Shown here one piece after another: positions 1 through 5,196 of a stretch of 5,196 bases of DNA. The notes below the pieces were generated by a model. The model had not been told where the DNA came from. It did no database searches and worked only from the letters and a program-made list of their open reading frames with translations. Source of the stretch: Acidobacteriota bacterium (GTDB lineage: Bacteria; Acidobacteriota; UBA4820; DSQY01). The position numbers and the translations under genes were made by a program. The stretch spans positions 1-5,196 of the forward strand of contig JAKAJA010000154.1 of NCBI GenBank assembly GCA_021814085.1, given 5' to 3'. Position 1 is the stretch's first letter. Each line of letters starts with the position of its first letter.

Positions 1-5
1 GCCAT
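1..5 (-). CDS. Possible start of a further minus-strand gene, cut off by the window edge
   Basis: About 50 bp beyond the stop of the glycyl radical enzyme there is an ATG on the minus strand at 3-5, preceded by GAGGGG at 15-20 with a 9-nt spacer, a plausible ribosome binding site. A second in-frame ATG at 12-14 lies directly against the same GAGGGG and is less likely. Almost nothing of the product is visible, so its function cannot be read. Glycyl radical enzymes are often followed or preceded by their radical-SAM activating enzyme, which makes that the natural guess, but this is context inference only. Confidence 0.3.
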
Positions 6-14
6 GGCCCTCAT

Positions 15-20
15 CCCCTC
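15..20 (-). promoter_or_regulatory. Candidate ribosome binding site for the gene leaving the left edge
   Basis: GAGGGG on the minus strand, 9 nt before an ATG at 3-5. It lies in the short gap after the glycyl radical enzyme stop codon and supports a co-transcribed downstream gene. The region is G-rich by chance as well, so the support is weak. Confidence 0.3.
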
Positions 21-57
21 ACGGCGGAGTCAGCTTGATTCGCGGGTGGGGTTGTCC

Positions 58-2556
58 TCACAGCCCGTGCTCGGTACGGGCGATGACCTGGTCCTGGAGG
101 GCCTTGCTCATCTCCACCCAGTAGGCCGAGAAGCCCGCCACGCGGACCACGAGGTCGCGGTAGCGCTCCGGGTGGCTCTGGGCATCGCGGAGCATCTCGG
201 AGTCCACCACGTTGAACTGCACGTGGAACCCCGGCCGGTCGAAGTAGGTCTTGATGAGGGCCAGGAGGTTGCGGGAACCGCGTGTCCCAGCAATGGCGGT
301 GGGGTGGAACTTGAGGTTGAGGAGCCCGCCCCTTATGCGCGTGTGATCCACCTTGGAGGAGGAGCGGATGACGGCCGTAGGCCCCAAGGTGTCGGTGCCG
401 GGGTAGGGCGATGTGACGCCGTCCGCCAGGGGCTCGCCGGGCAGGCGCCCGTCGGGGAAGGCCCCGCAGACCTTGCCGAAGGGGACGGGGGTGGAGATGG
501 CAAGCATGGACGGGTCGTAGGGCTGGCCGAGGTAGTTGTCCTGCCCCTCCACCCACGAGCAGTAGGCATCGAAGAGGCGGAGGAAAGTGCCGTCCACGCG
601 GTCGTCGTCGTTGCCCCATTTTGGGGCCGCCAATGCCTTCTTGCGCAGCATGTCGTGCCCTTGCCAGCCTTCCCGGACGGCGCCCACGAGTTCGTCGAAG
701 GAGCAGGTCTTGTCCACTTCGCAGAGGTGGCGGACCGCGGCGAGGCTGTTGGCCACGTTCACGAGGCCGGAGGAGAGGGTGGTGGGGGTTCTGTTCACCA
801 CCGCCCCGCCGTCGTCCATGCACCGGCCGCGGGCGATGCAGTCGTCCACGAAGGCGGAGCAGAAGACGAGGGAAACCGTGTCGCGGTGGGCCGCCATGGC
901 GCAGTTCCAGTACTGCTGCCAGTTCCGGACTGCCGTTTTCATCTTCTCCACGTAGGAGCGCTCCAGGTCGTCGCAGGACCGTGGCCCAAGGGGTTCGAAG
1001 AGACGGAGGCCCGTGGCGGGGTCCACCCCGTCTGTCAGGGCCAGCTCGAGGAGCTTGCCGTGGTTGACGAAGCCCGCCTGGACGATGCCGTAGGACATTC
1101 CCGCGAGGGTCGGTTCCGTGCACCCGCCGATGGCGGCCCTCTCGCGGATGATTTCGACGGGCAGCCCGCTCGCTTTCAGTTCGTGGGCCACGTAGGTCTT
1201 CAGGTTGAAGAAAGCGGGGTAGCCGACCCCCGTCTTGACGCATTCCGCGGCCTTCTCGAGGAAGGCGTTGGAAAGGCCCTCCGTGTACCAGACCGAGAGG
1301 GTGGGCTGGGTCATCTGGACGTTGATCTGGGCATGGAGGATGGCGAGGGAGGTCTCGTTATCGGCCGGATTACCATCCCGGTCTTCCCCGCCCAGGATGC
1401 AGTTCTGGTAGAGGTTCCCGTGGCCAAGGCCCTGCCAGCTCAGGCTGGCGATGTACTCGGTGCGGGTCATCTTCACGAATAGCTCTTCGAAGATCTCCAC
1501 GGCGTCGTCGAAGGCCACGTCGGGGTCCGCCACGTAATAGGGATGGAGGATCTGGTCGAGACGGCCCGGCGAGTAGCCCAGGTGGGAGCCCTCCATATGG
1601 CCCAGGAGATAGGTGAACCAGTAGGACTGAATCGCCTCGCGGAAGGTCGTCGCCGGATGGGCGGGGACTTTGCGGCAGATGGCGGCCATCTCTAGGAGTT
1701 CGGTGCGGCGGCTGGGGTCGGCCTCGGCGCCCGCGAGGCGCTCGGCTTCCCTGGCATAATTCTCCGCGAAAACGAGGGCGCCCAATAGGGAGCGACGGGC
1801 CGCGCGCCAGAAATGGAGCTTGCCCGCCTCCTCGGGGTTCGCGGGTTTGAGGCTGGAGATTCGCCTCTCCAGGTCGGCGATCACAGCCAGGTAGCCTTGC
1901 TGGAGGGCGGCCGGGAAGTTCAGAACGAGACGTCCCTCGGGGCAGGGCTCGTGGGGGGCCGTGTAGAGGCCCATGGCCCATCCGTCCTCGATGAACTTCG
2001 CGCCCTCGAATTGCGTCTTCCAGAGGCGGTCTCCCTGGGCCATGAAGCACTTTTCCTCCCAGTAGGCGCAGAGGCCGGCGAAACTGGAGAGGTCGTCGTG
2101 GGAGATGAGGAATTTGCCGGAGAACACCACCAGACCGTCCTGCGCCGCCTCCTCGCGGGCCCTCGCGATGCCCCCTCCCGAACCCTGCTCGGCGAAGCGC
2201 TGCTGCGGGTCCTGCTCCTGCTTGCGAACCTCGCTGAGGAAGGGGCCGGCCGCGTAATTAGCATAGGGGATGGCGCCGCGGAGAAACCGGGTCTTGTGGG
2301 CCGCGATGCGCTCTCCCCGGTGGATGACGGGAGTGAGCCTCTCGATGGCGTAGGCGTGGTTCTCGGCGCGTCGCTCGATGGCCTCCATGCCCGGCGTCGC
2401 TTTGTGGGATTCGGTGAGGAACCGGAGGTATTCGATGTCCACGTGGAGGGGCGATTCCAGGTAGGCCGCCTTGAGGGAGGCGGTTCTAGGGGTGGAAGGG
2501 GCTCCCCCCATCTCCCTGGGAGCAAATATGGCGTTGCAGCTCTTTGTCTCTTCCAT
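58..2556 (-). CDS. Glycyl radical enzyme of the CxE class (pyruvate formate-lyase-like fold), substrate unknown
   Basis: This is a complete 832-residue protein, the usual length for the family. Seen: a thiyl-radical motif GGCTEP with Cys479 and Glu481, and a C-terminal glycyl-radical loop RVAGFSAYW with Gly808 (codon 133-135). Other family signatures are an N-terminal TES..K..G block near residue 50, QPTLSV near 417, WGNDDD near 647, PDGRLPGEPLADG near 701 and GTDTLGPTAV near 720. In this family an activating radical-SAM enzyme places a radical on the glycine, and the cysteine then attacks the substrate. CxE members cleave C-C, C-N, C-O or C-S bonds (diol and hydroxyproline dehydratases, choline lyase, isethionate lyase, arylacetate decarboxylases). 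Pyruvate formate-lyase has Cys-Cys instead and is excluded. The Trp two residues after the Phe-Ser of the glycine loop recalls arylacetate decarboxylase or arylsuccinate synthase relatives, but this is only an impression. The Met at 2554-2556 was chosen because the 40 in-frame residues upstream are low-complexity and unlike the family. The enzyme is cytoplasmic and should be oxygen-sensitive. Confidence 0.93.
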   Translation of the reverse strand: MEETKSCNAIFAPREMGGAPSTPRTASLKAAYLESPLHVDIEYLRFLTESHKATPGMEAIERRAENHAYAIERLTPVIHRGERIAAHKTRFLRGAIPYANYAAGPFLSEVRKQEQDPQQRFAEQGSGGGIARAREEAAQDGLVVFSGKFLISHDDLSSFAGLCAYWEEKCFMAQGDRLWKTQFEGAKFIEDGWAMGLYTAPHEPCPEGRLVLNFPAALQQGYLAVIADLERRISSLKPANPEEAGKLHFWRAARRSLLGALVFAENYAREAERLAGAEADPSRRTELLEMAAICRKVPAHPATTFREAIQSYWFTYLLGHMEGSHLGYSPGRLDQILHPYYVADPDVAFDDAVEIFEELFVKMTRTEYIASLSWQGLGHGNLYQNCILGGEDRDGNPADNETSLAILHAQINVQMTQPTLSVWYTEGLSNAFLEKAAECVKTGVGYPAFFNLKTYVAHELKASGLPVEIIRERAAIGGCTEPTLAGMSYGIVQAGFVNHGKLLELALTDGVDPATGLRLFEPLGPRSCDDLERSYVEKMKTAVRNWQQYWNCAMAAHRDTVSLVFCSAFVDDCIARGRCMDDGGAVVNRTPTTLSSGLVNVANSLAAVRHLCEVDKTCSFDELVGAVREGWQGHDMLRKKALAAPKWGNDDDRVDGTFLRLFDAYCSWVEGQDNYLGQPYDPSMLAISTPVPFGKVCGAFPDGRLPGEPLADGVTSPYPGTDTLGPTAVIRSSSKVDHTRIRGGLLNLKFHPTAIAGTRGSRNLLALIKTYFDRPGFHVQFNVVDSEMLRDAQSHPERYRDLVVRVAGFSAYWVEMSKALQDQVIARTEHGL

Positions 2557-2590
2557 TTGAACCCCCGATGGCCAGGTGAGCGGCTTCCGT

Positions 2591-2660
2591 GCGCTGTTCC
2601 GATCGGCGCCCCGGACAGCGCCTCGCTGGGACCGGGGGCGAGGTTGGCATGCCCCCAGCG
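2591..2660 (-). promoter_or_regulatory. Structured leader of the glycyl radical enzyme gene: two adjacent hairpins
   Basis: The non-coding stretch between the terminator and the enzyme start carries two neighbouring inverted repeats. The first in transcript order pairs 2654-2660 with 2624-2630 (CGCTGGG arms, 7 bp, 23-nt loop). Part of the same arm could instead pair 2651-2656 with 2634-2639 (GGGGGC arms, 6 bp, 11-nt loop), so the two folds exclude each other. The second pairs 2615-2621 with 2591-2597 (GCGCTGT arms) and extends by two more G-C pairs past one bulged base, giving a 9-bp stem with a 12-nt loop. It ends 34 nt before the start codon. No known riboswitch class is recognised, and there is no T-tract to make either hairpin a terminator. 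In GC-rich DNA such pairings also arise by chance. No convincing -10/-35 or sigma-54 promoter is seen in 2557-2723. Confidence 0.35.
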
Positions 2661-2723
2661 TCCTGAAGTCTAACAACAGCTAAGTCCGCTGAAAAGCCCC
2701 CGCCAAGAAGCCGGTCATTCCCC

Positions 2724-2754
2724 AACAAAACAGGGCGGGGTCGAAACCCCGCCC
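2724..2754 (-). terminator. Rho-independent terminator of the sigma/anti-sigma/PDZ operon
   Basis: A perfect 9-bp stem is formed by arms 2733-2741 and 2746-2754 (minus-strand arms GGGCGGGGT and ACCCCGCCC), closed by a 4-nt loop reading TTCG on the minus strand, a stable tetraloop sequence. On the minus strand it is followed by TGTTTTGTT. It lies 47 bp after the stop codon of the PDZ gene and before the leader of the glycyl radical enzyme, so it separates the two transcription units. The T-tract is interrupted by G, so termination may be incomplete. On the plus strand no comparable T-tract follows the stem. Confidence 0.85.
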
Positions 2755-2801
2755 GGAGCAGAGGAGATGGTCTGGAGGAAGGCCCGCAGGCCGCCAGCTC
2801 G

Positions 2802-3884
2802 CTAGGCGTTTCCTGTTGGAGCGGGCGCTGCTGGGGCAGCCGGGGGAGCGGGAGCCGGGGTCGGGCGGATGGCGGCCTTGGGCGCCTTGGGCGGATGGGG
2901 GGCTGAGGGTTTGGGCGTCCAATCGAACTCTTTCGACTCTGGCACGGTGCCCGTCAATTGCATCTTCTGCCGCTTGCGCATGACGTCCATGGTGATGGTG
3001 TCTTTGGGTTCGTACGACCTGAGGATGCGCAAGGCCTGCGATGGCGTGCTCGGCTTGCGATCGCCGATCTTGAGGATCACGTCGCCCGACCTGAGCTTGA
3101 GCGGCGAGTTCGCGGGGGCCCGGACGACCAGGATGCCTTCGGCGGTGCCGAAATACTCTCCCAGGTCGGGGTTGAGAGCCACCAGCTCCATGTCCGACAT
3201 CTCATTGGAGAAATTGAACACGAACCCCTCGGGGAGATCGGGGATCTCTATGTCCTTGAGCTCCGGGAGGTCGGGGATATTCACCATGACGCGGATGTCT
3301 TTCTCCTTGAGGACGCGGGGGATGACGGTAGTGGTGTTGGTCTCCCTGCCCCGCCGGTATTCCACCGGCACCTTCTCCCCATCCTTCAATTGCTTGGCCA
3401 GGGCGAGGAGCTTCACGGCCGGCCCCGACTCGTCCTCGTCGGCCTCTGGATTTTTGCCGGTCAGGACGACGCCGTTGAACTTCATGATGATGTCATCGGA
3501 TTTGATGCCCGCCTGATCGGCGGGGCCGCCCGGGGTGACCGCCTGGATCCTCGCGCCGATGGCGTCCGTGTCCGGGTCCGCGTCTGTCTCCAGGATGACC
3601 CCGATGCGGGGGCGGCTCGATCCCATGATTCGTAGGGTGTTGGCCTCCTCCTTCATTGCGCGAGCCTTATCCTTCATGGCCTTGCTCTGCTCCTTGAGGG
3701 CCTCGGCCTGCGCGGCGAGGGCTTTCGCCTGCTCGTCCTTGGCCTGGGGAGCATCCGAGTCGTCCACGGTGACCGTGACCTCGGCTCGGGGGGACTCGGG
3801 CGCGGGGGTGCCCTGCCCGGCTCGGGCGGCCAGATGAACTGCCGTGAGGCTCAGGGCGGCAAGTGCAACGGTGGCTAATCGCAT
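2802..3884 (-). CDS. Exported double-PDZ-domain protein with coiled coil, no protease domain
   Basis: A 360-residue protein. Seen in order: a signal peptide with Arg2 and a hydrophobic core to about residue 20, with likely cleavage after ARA at 20-22; a charged Ala/Lys/Glu-rich coiled coil at about 47-85; PDZ domain 1 at about 91-190 with the ligand loop GGPADQAGIKSDDII (119-133) and an acidic insertion near 146-153; a linker with IPDLPE twice (203-208 and 214-219); PDZ domain 2 at about 240-314 with SGDVILKIGDRKPS; and a Pro/Ala-rich tail from about 322. PDZ domains bind peptide tails, and similar pairs occur in HtrA/DegP, but no trypsin-like, S41 or site-2 protease domain is present, so it looks like a binding or scaffold protein in the periplasm or at the cell surface. 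It lies 25 bp after the anti-sigma gene and just before a terminator, as the last gene of the operon. The role in signalling is inferred from position. The PDZ calls are strong and the specific function is unknown. Confidence 0.88.
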   Translation of the reverse strand: MRLATVALAALSLTAVHLAARAGQGTPAPESPRAEVTVTVDDSDAPQAKDEQAKALAAQAEALKEQSKAMKDKARAMKEEANTLRIMGSSRPRIGVILETDADPDTDAIGARIQAVTPGGPADQAGIKSDDIIMKFNGVVLTGKNPEADEDESGPAVKLLALAKQLKDGEKVPVEYRRGRETNTTTVIPRVLKEKDIRVMVNIPDLPELKDIEIPDLPEGFVFNFSNEMSDMELVALNPDLGEYFGTAEGILVVRAPANSPLKLRSGDVILKIGDRKPSTPSQALRILRSYEPKDTITMDVMRKRQKMQLTGTVPESKEFDWTPKPSAPHPPKAPKAAIRPTPAPAPPAAPAAPAPTGNA

Positions 3885-3891
3885 ATTCCTT

Positions 3892-3898
3892 CCTCCTT
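3892..3898 (-). promoter_or_regulatory. Strong ribosome binding site of the PDZ gene
   Basis: AAGGAGG on the minus strand, 7 nt before the ATG at 3882-3884. It is a near-perfect Shine-Dalgarno sequence inside the 25-bp gap after the anti-sigma stop codon. It fixes the start and suggests strong translation of the last gene of the operon. Confidence 0.85.
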
Positions 3899-3909
3899 GG
3901 TCGGACGCA

Positions 3910-4515
3910 TCAGATGGGTGTGATGGCGCCGCGGGTGGCGTTCAATTCGACGAGGGCACTCAGGAGCTTGACCCGCTCCTGCCAGAGCCGCACGAGCTTG
4001 TCGGGCTCCGCGTCCTGTGTCTGCAGCAGGGAGATCTGGAGGTCCACGATCGTGAGGCCGTCCTCCAGGTAAGCGATGGTTCCGGCCGTGCGGCCGGTGA
4101 GGACCTGCGACCGGGACCGGTAGGCAGTGAGCACGTTCTCCAAGGAACGTGACTTCTGCTTGAGAGGCTCGATTTTCTCTTTGGCCTCCTGCCGCTCCCG
4201 AACGACCGCCGGGTCTTCCGCCGGCGGCGCCTGGCGCATGAAGACCACAAAGGAGATGGAGAGCAGGACGATGAGCACGGCGGCCCAGGCGATCCCCACG
4301 ACCGGAAGCGGGTTGGGTTCGGACAGGCGGGCCCTGATGTCAGGCCAGACGTCACCCGCAAGCTGGAGGGGGGGGAGGTTCCTCAGGGCCGCGCGGCACG
4401 CGTCGAGCCGCTCCAGCTCCGCCGAGCAGGCCGGACAGGAAGCCACGTGGGTGGCGACTTCGGGGAGATCCTCCCCGTCCCTGTAGGCTAAGAGTTGTTC
4501 GCTTGACGGATGCAT
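3910..4515 (-). CDS. Zinc-finger transmembrane anti-sigma factor
   Basis: A 201-residue protein. Seen: an N-terminal ZAS-type motif His23-x3-Cys27-x2-Cys30 (HVASCPAC), the usual mark of zinc-binding anti-sigma factors that wrap around an ECF sigma factor; a single membrane segment at about 73-93; and a C-terminal part of about 108 residues, predicted outside the membrane, that is strongly helical and charged (helices near 103-135, 143-168 and 172-194), probably a coiled-coil or helical bundle. The expected role is to hold the sigma factor of the preceding gene inactive at the membrane until a signal reaches the outer part. Its start lies inside the last codons of the sigma gene (28-bp overlap) with its own binding site, which suggests coupled translation and matched amounts of both proteins. 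The outer domain is not recognised as a named family. Whether release works by proteolysis or by conformation cannot be seen. Confidence 0.88.
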   Translation of the reverse strand: MHPSSEQLLAYRDGEDLPEVATHVASCPACSAELERLDACRAALRNLPPLQLAGDVWPDIRARLSEPNPLPVVGIAWAAVLIVLLSISFVVFMRQAPPAEDPAVVRERQEAKEKIEPLKQKSRSLENVLTAYRSRSQVLTGRTAGTIAYLEDGLTIVDLQISLLQTQDAEPDKLVRLWQERVKLLSALVELNATRGAITPI

Positions 4516-5078
4516 GGCGAATCCTCGTTCTCAGCCGAGAGGAGGCAGCGCAAGCGCGCGTGCGCCCTGGCGAGGAGTGACTTGGAGTGGCTGGGGGTCT
4601 TGCGGGTCATTTGCGCGATCTCATCGTGCGTGAACCCTTCCACATCGTGGAGCCATACCACAGCCCGCACCGGCTCGGGGAGCTTCGAGAGGGCGGCCTC
4701 TAGACGGAGGCGGTCCAGGATGGCACCGGGCTTCAGGGCGAGGGAATCGTTCTCCTGAGTTGGAAGCCCCTCGCCTTCATCCACCAGGGGCTCTTCCCGC
4801 CTCCCCTCACGGCTCCGGATGCGCATGAGGGCCTTGCTGGCGGCGATCTTGCGAATCCACACGCTGATGGATCCGTCCCCCCTGTATCGGCCGAGGTTGC
4901 GAAACACTTCCAGAAAGGTCTCCTGAAGAACCTCCTCGGCCTCTTCGGGCCGGGTCAGGATGCGTCGGCCCAGGTTGTATACGGGCGTCTCGTACATCCG
5001 GTAGAGGGTCTCCATGGCGTGCATGTCGCCTTTCCGTGCGCGGGCGATCACCAACGGGTCGTCGGGCACGTTTAACAC
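4488..5078 (-). CDS. ECF-type RNA polymerase sigma factor (sigma-70 family)
   Basis: A 196-residue protein of typical ECF size with only regions 2 and 4. Region 2 runs from about 19 to 90: the opening ARKGDMHAMETLYRMYE, then EEAEEVLQETFLEVFRNLGRY, which is the core-binding and -10 recognition helix, then the SVWIRKIAASKALMRIR helix. Region 4 is about 124-180 (LSKLPEPVRAVVWLHDVEGFTHDEIAQMT), with a helix-turn-helix for the -35 element. The recognition helix reads KTPSHSKSLLARAHARL where many ECF factors have a GTVKSR-type sequence, a variant seen in some ECF groups. The GTG start at 5076-5078 was chosen because it has a TAGGAGG site 5 nt upstream and keeps the conserved first helix intact; the first internal Met (19) would cut into it. 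It heads an operon with its anti-sigma factor. The regulon cannot be read from this window. Confidence 0.92.
   Translation of the reverse strand: MLNVPDDPLVIARARKGDMHAMETLYRMYETPVYNLGRRILTRPEEAEEVLQETFLEVFRNLGRYRGDGSISVWIRKIAASKALMRIRSREGRREEPLVDEGEGLPTQENDSLALKPGAILDRLRLEAALSKLPEPVRAVVWLHDVEGFTHDEIAQMTRKTPSHSKSLLARAHARLRCLLSAENEDSPCIRQANNS
4522..4526 (-). promoter_or_regulatory. Ribosome binding site of the anti-sigma gene, inside the sigma gene
   Basis: GAGGA on the minus strand, 6 nt before the ATG at 4513-4515. It lies within the last coding codons of the sigma gene and supports the overlapping start. Confidence 0.65.
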
Positions 5079-5083
5079 CGGCG

Positions 5084-5090
5084 CCTCCTA
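5084..5090 (-). promoter_or_regulatory. Ribosome binding site that decides the GTG start of the sigma gene
   Basis: TAGGAGG on the minus strand, 5 nt before the GTG at 5076-5078. It supports the GTG over the internal ATG codons further in. Upstream, to the right edge of the window, no clear -35/-10 pair and no GGAAC-like ECF -35 element was found, so the promoter may lie outside the window or be of an unusual type. Confidence 0.75.
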
Positions 5091-5140
5091 CACCCGTACA
5101 GATGCGCCGGAGAGCAAAACCGTCGCATGCGGGTAAGGGC

Positions 5141-5161
5141 TAGCAGGCTGCTGAGAAACTC
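5141..5161. repeat. Short palindrome-bearing motif, possible fragment of a dispersed repeat or IS end
   Basis: The motif begins TAGCAGGCTGCTGAG and contains an 11-bp perfect inverted repeat AGCAGGCTGCT at 5142-5152 (5-bp arms, one central base), followed by an A-rich AAACTC. From memory, close variants with GAAAAAC after the palindrome recur between genes and at the ends of insertion sequences in several bacterial groups. Only one copy is present here, and nothing else of a mobile element is visible before the edge. Confidence 0.25.
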
Positions 5162-5196
5162 GCATGGGCCGCGCGCAAGAGGCTTGGGGGCCATAT

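Noticed and set aside
11..1243. Long minus-strand frame overlapping the glycyl radical enzyme in another frame, Arg/Pro/Gly-rich
   Set aside because: It is out of frame with the catalytic motifs of the real gene, and its composition is typical of a GC-rich shadow frame. It is not evidence of a frameshift, since the enzyme frame is intact throughout.
4..1482. A 492-codon open frame on the plus strand, antisense to the glycyl radical enzyme
   Set aside because: It mirrors the codon structure of a strongly supported gene in GC-rich DNA, its translation is low-complexity Gly/Val/Glu/His-rich with no recognisable domain, and it runs opposite to all other genes.
1813..2673. A 286-codon plus-strand frame opposite the N-terminal half of the glycyl radical enzyme
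   Set aside because: It is an antisense shadow, with no domain and no supporting ribosome binding site or neighbours on that strand.
2557..2676. A 40-residue N-terminal extension of the glycyl radical enzyme starting at an upstream ATG
   Set aside because: The extra residues do not resemble the family N-terminus, they would span both leader hairpins, and the Met at 2554-2556 already gives a protein of normal length.
2690..2710. A sigma-54-like promoter (TTGGC followed by a G-run) before the glycyl radical enzyme
   Set aside because: The spacing between the GG and GC elements does not match the required distance.
2958..3635. A 225-codon plus-strand frame opposite the PDZ gene
   Set aside because: It is His/Asp/Leu-rich antisense of PDZ codons, and the minus strand carries a signal peptide, two PDZ domains and a strong ribosome binding site.
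2802..3884. Annotation as an HtrA/DegP-type serine protease
   Set aside because: Only PDZ domains are present. There is no room or motif for a trypsin-like catalytic domain (no GNSGG-type serine motif).
5124..5131. 8-bp palindrome CGCATGCG upstream of the sigma gene as an operator
   Set aside because: It is too short, not extended by flanking symmetry and present once, so it is easily explained by chance.

Overview
This is a GC-rich bacterial window (roughly 60-65% GC by eye) in which every supportable gene lies on the minus strand. It holds two separate transcription units with an intrinsic terminator between them. The encoded glycyl radical enzyme is an oxygen-sensitive type, which suggests an anaerobe or facultative anaerobe. 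The envelope-directed proteins (a membrane anti-sigma factor and an exported PDZ protein) are equally at home in Acidobacteriota, Myxococcota/Desulfobacterota or related lineages. The sequence alone does not fix the phylum.

Right-hand unit, transcribed right to left (about 5078 to 2724): an ECF-type sigma factor with a GTG start, then a zinc-finger, single-pass membrane anti-sigma factor whose start overlaps the sigma gene by 28 bp, then 25 bp later an exported protein with two PDZ domains and a coiled coil. A perfect 9-bp hairpin with a TTCG loop and a T-rich tail follows at 2724-2754. The tight spacing and good ribosome binding sites argue for a single operon. The likely logic is an envelope-stress or signal module: the anti-sigma holds the sigma factor at the membrane, and the PDZ protein acts outside the cytoplasmic membrane as a partner, sensor or output.

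Left-hand unit (2723 to the left edge): a leader of about 165 bp with two adjacent hairpins, then a complete 832-residue glycyl radical enzyme with both catalytic hallmarks (Cys-x-Glu at 479-481 and the RVAGFS glycyl-radical loop with Gly808). Its substrate cannot be read from the sequence with certainty. The CxE signature excludes classical pyruvate formate-lyase and places it among the dehydratase, lyase and decarboxylase-type glycyl radical enzymes. A possible start of another minus-strand gene lies at the extreme left edge. An activating radical-SAM enzyme would be expected nearby, but none is visible.

The right edge (5079-5196) is non-coding upstream sequence of the sigma gene and carries a short palindromic motif that may belong to a dispersed repeat. 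No RNA genes, CRISPR arrays or complete mobile elements were seen. The best candidates for something new are the substrate of the glycyl radical enzyme and the sigma/anti-sigma/double-PDZ module.
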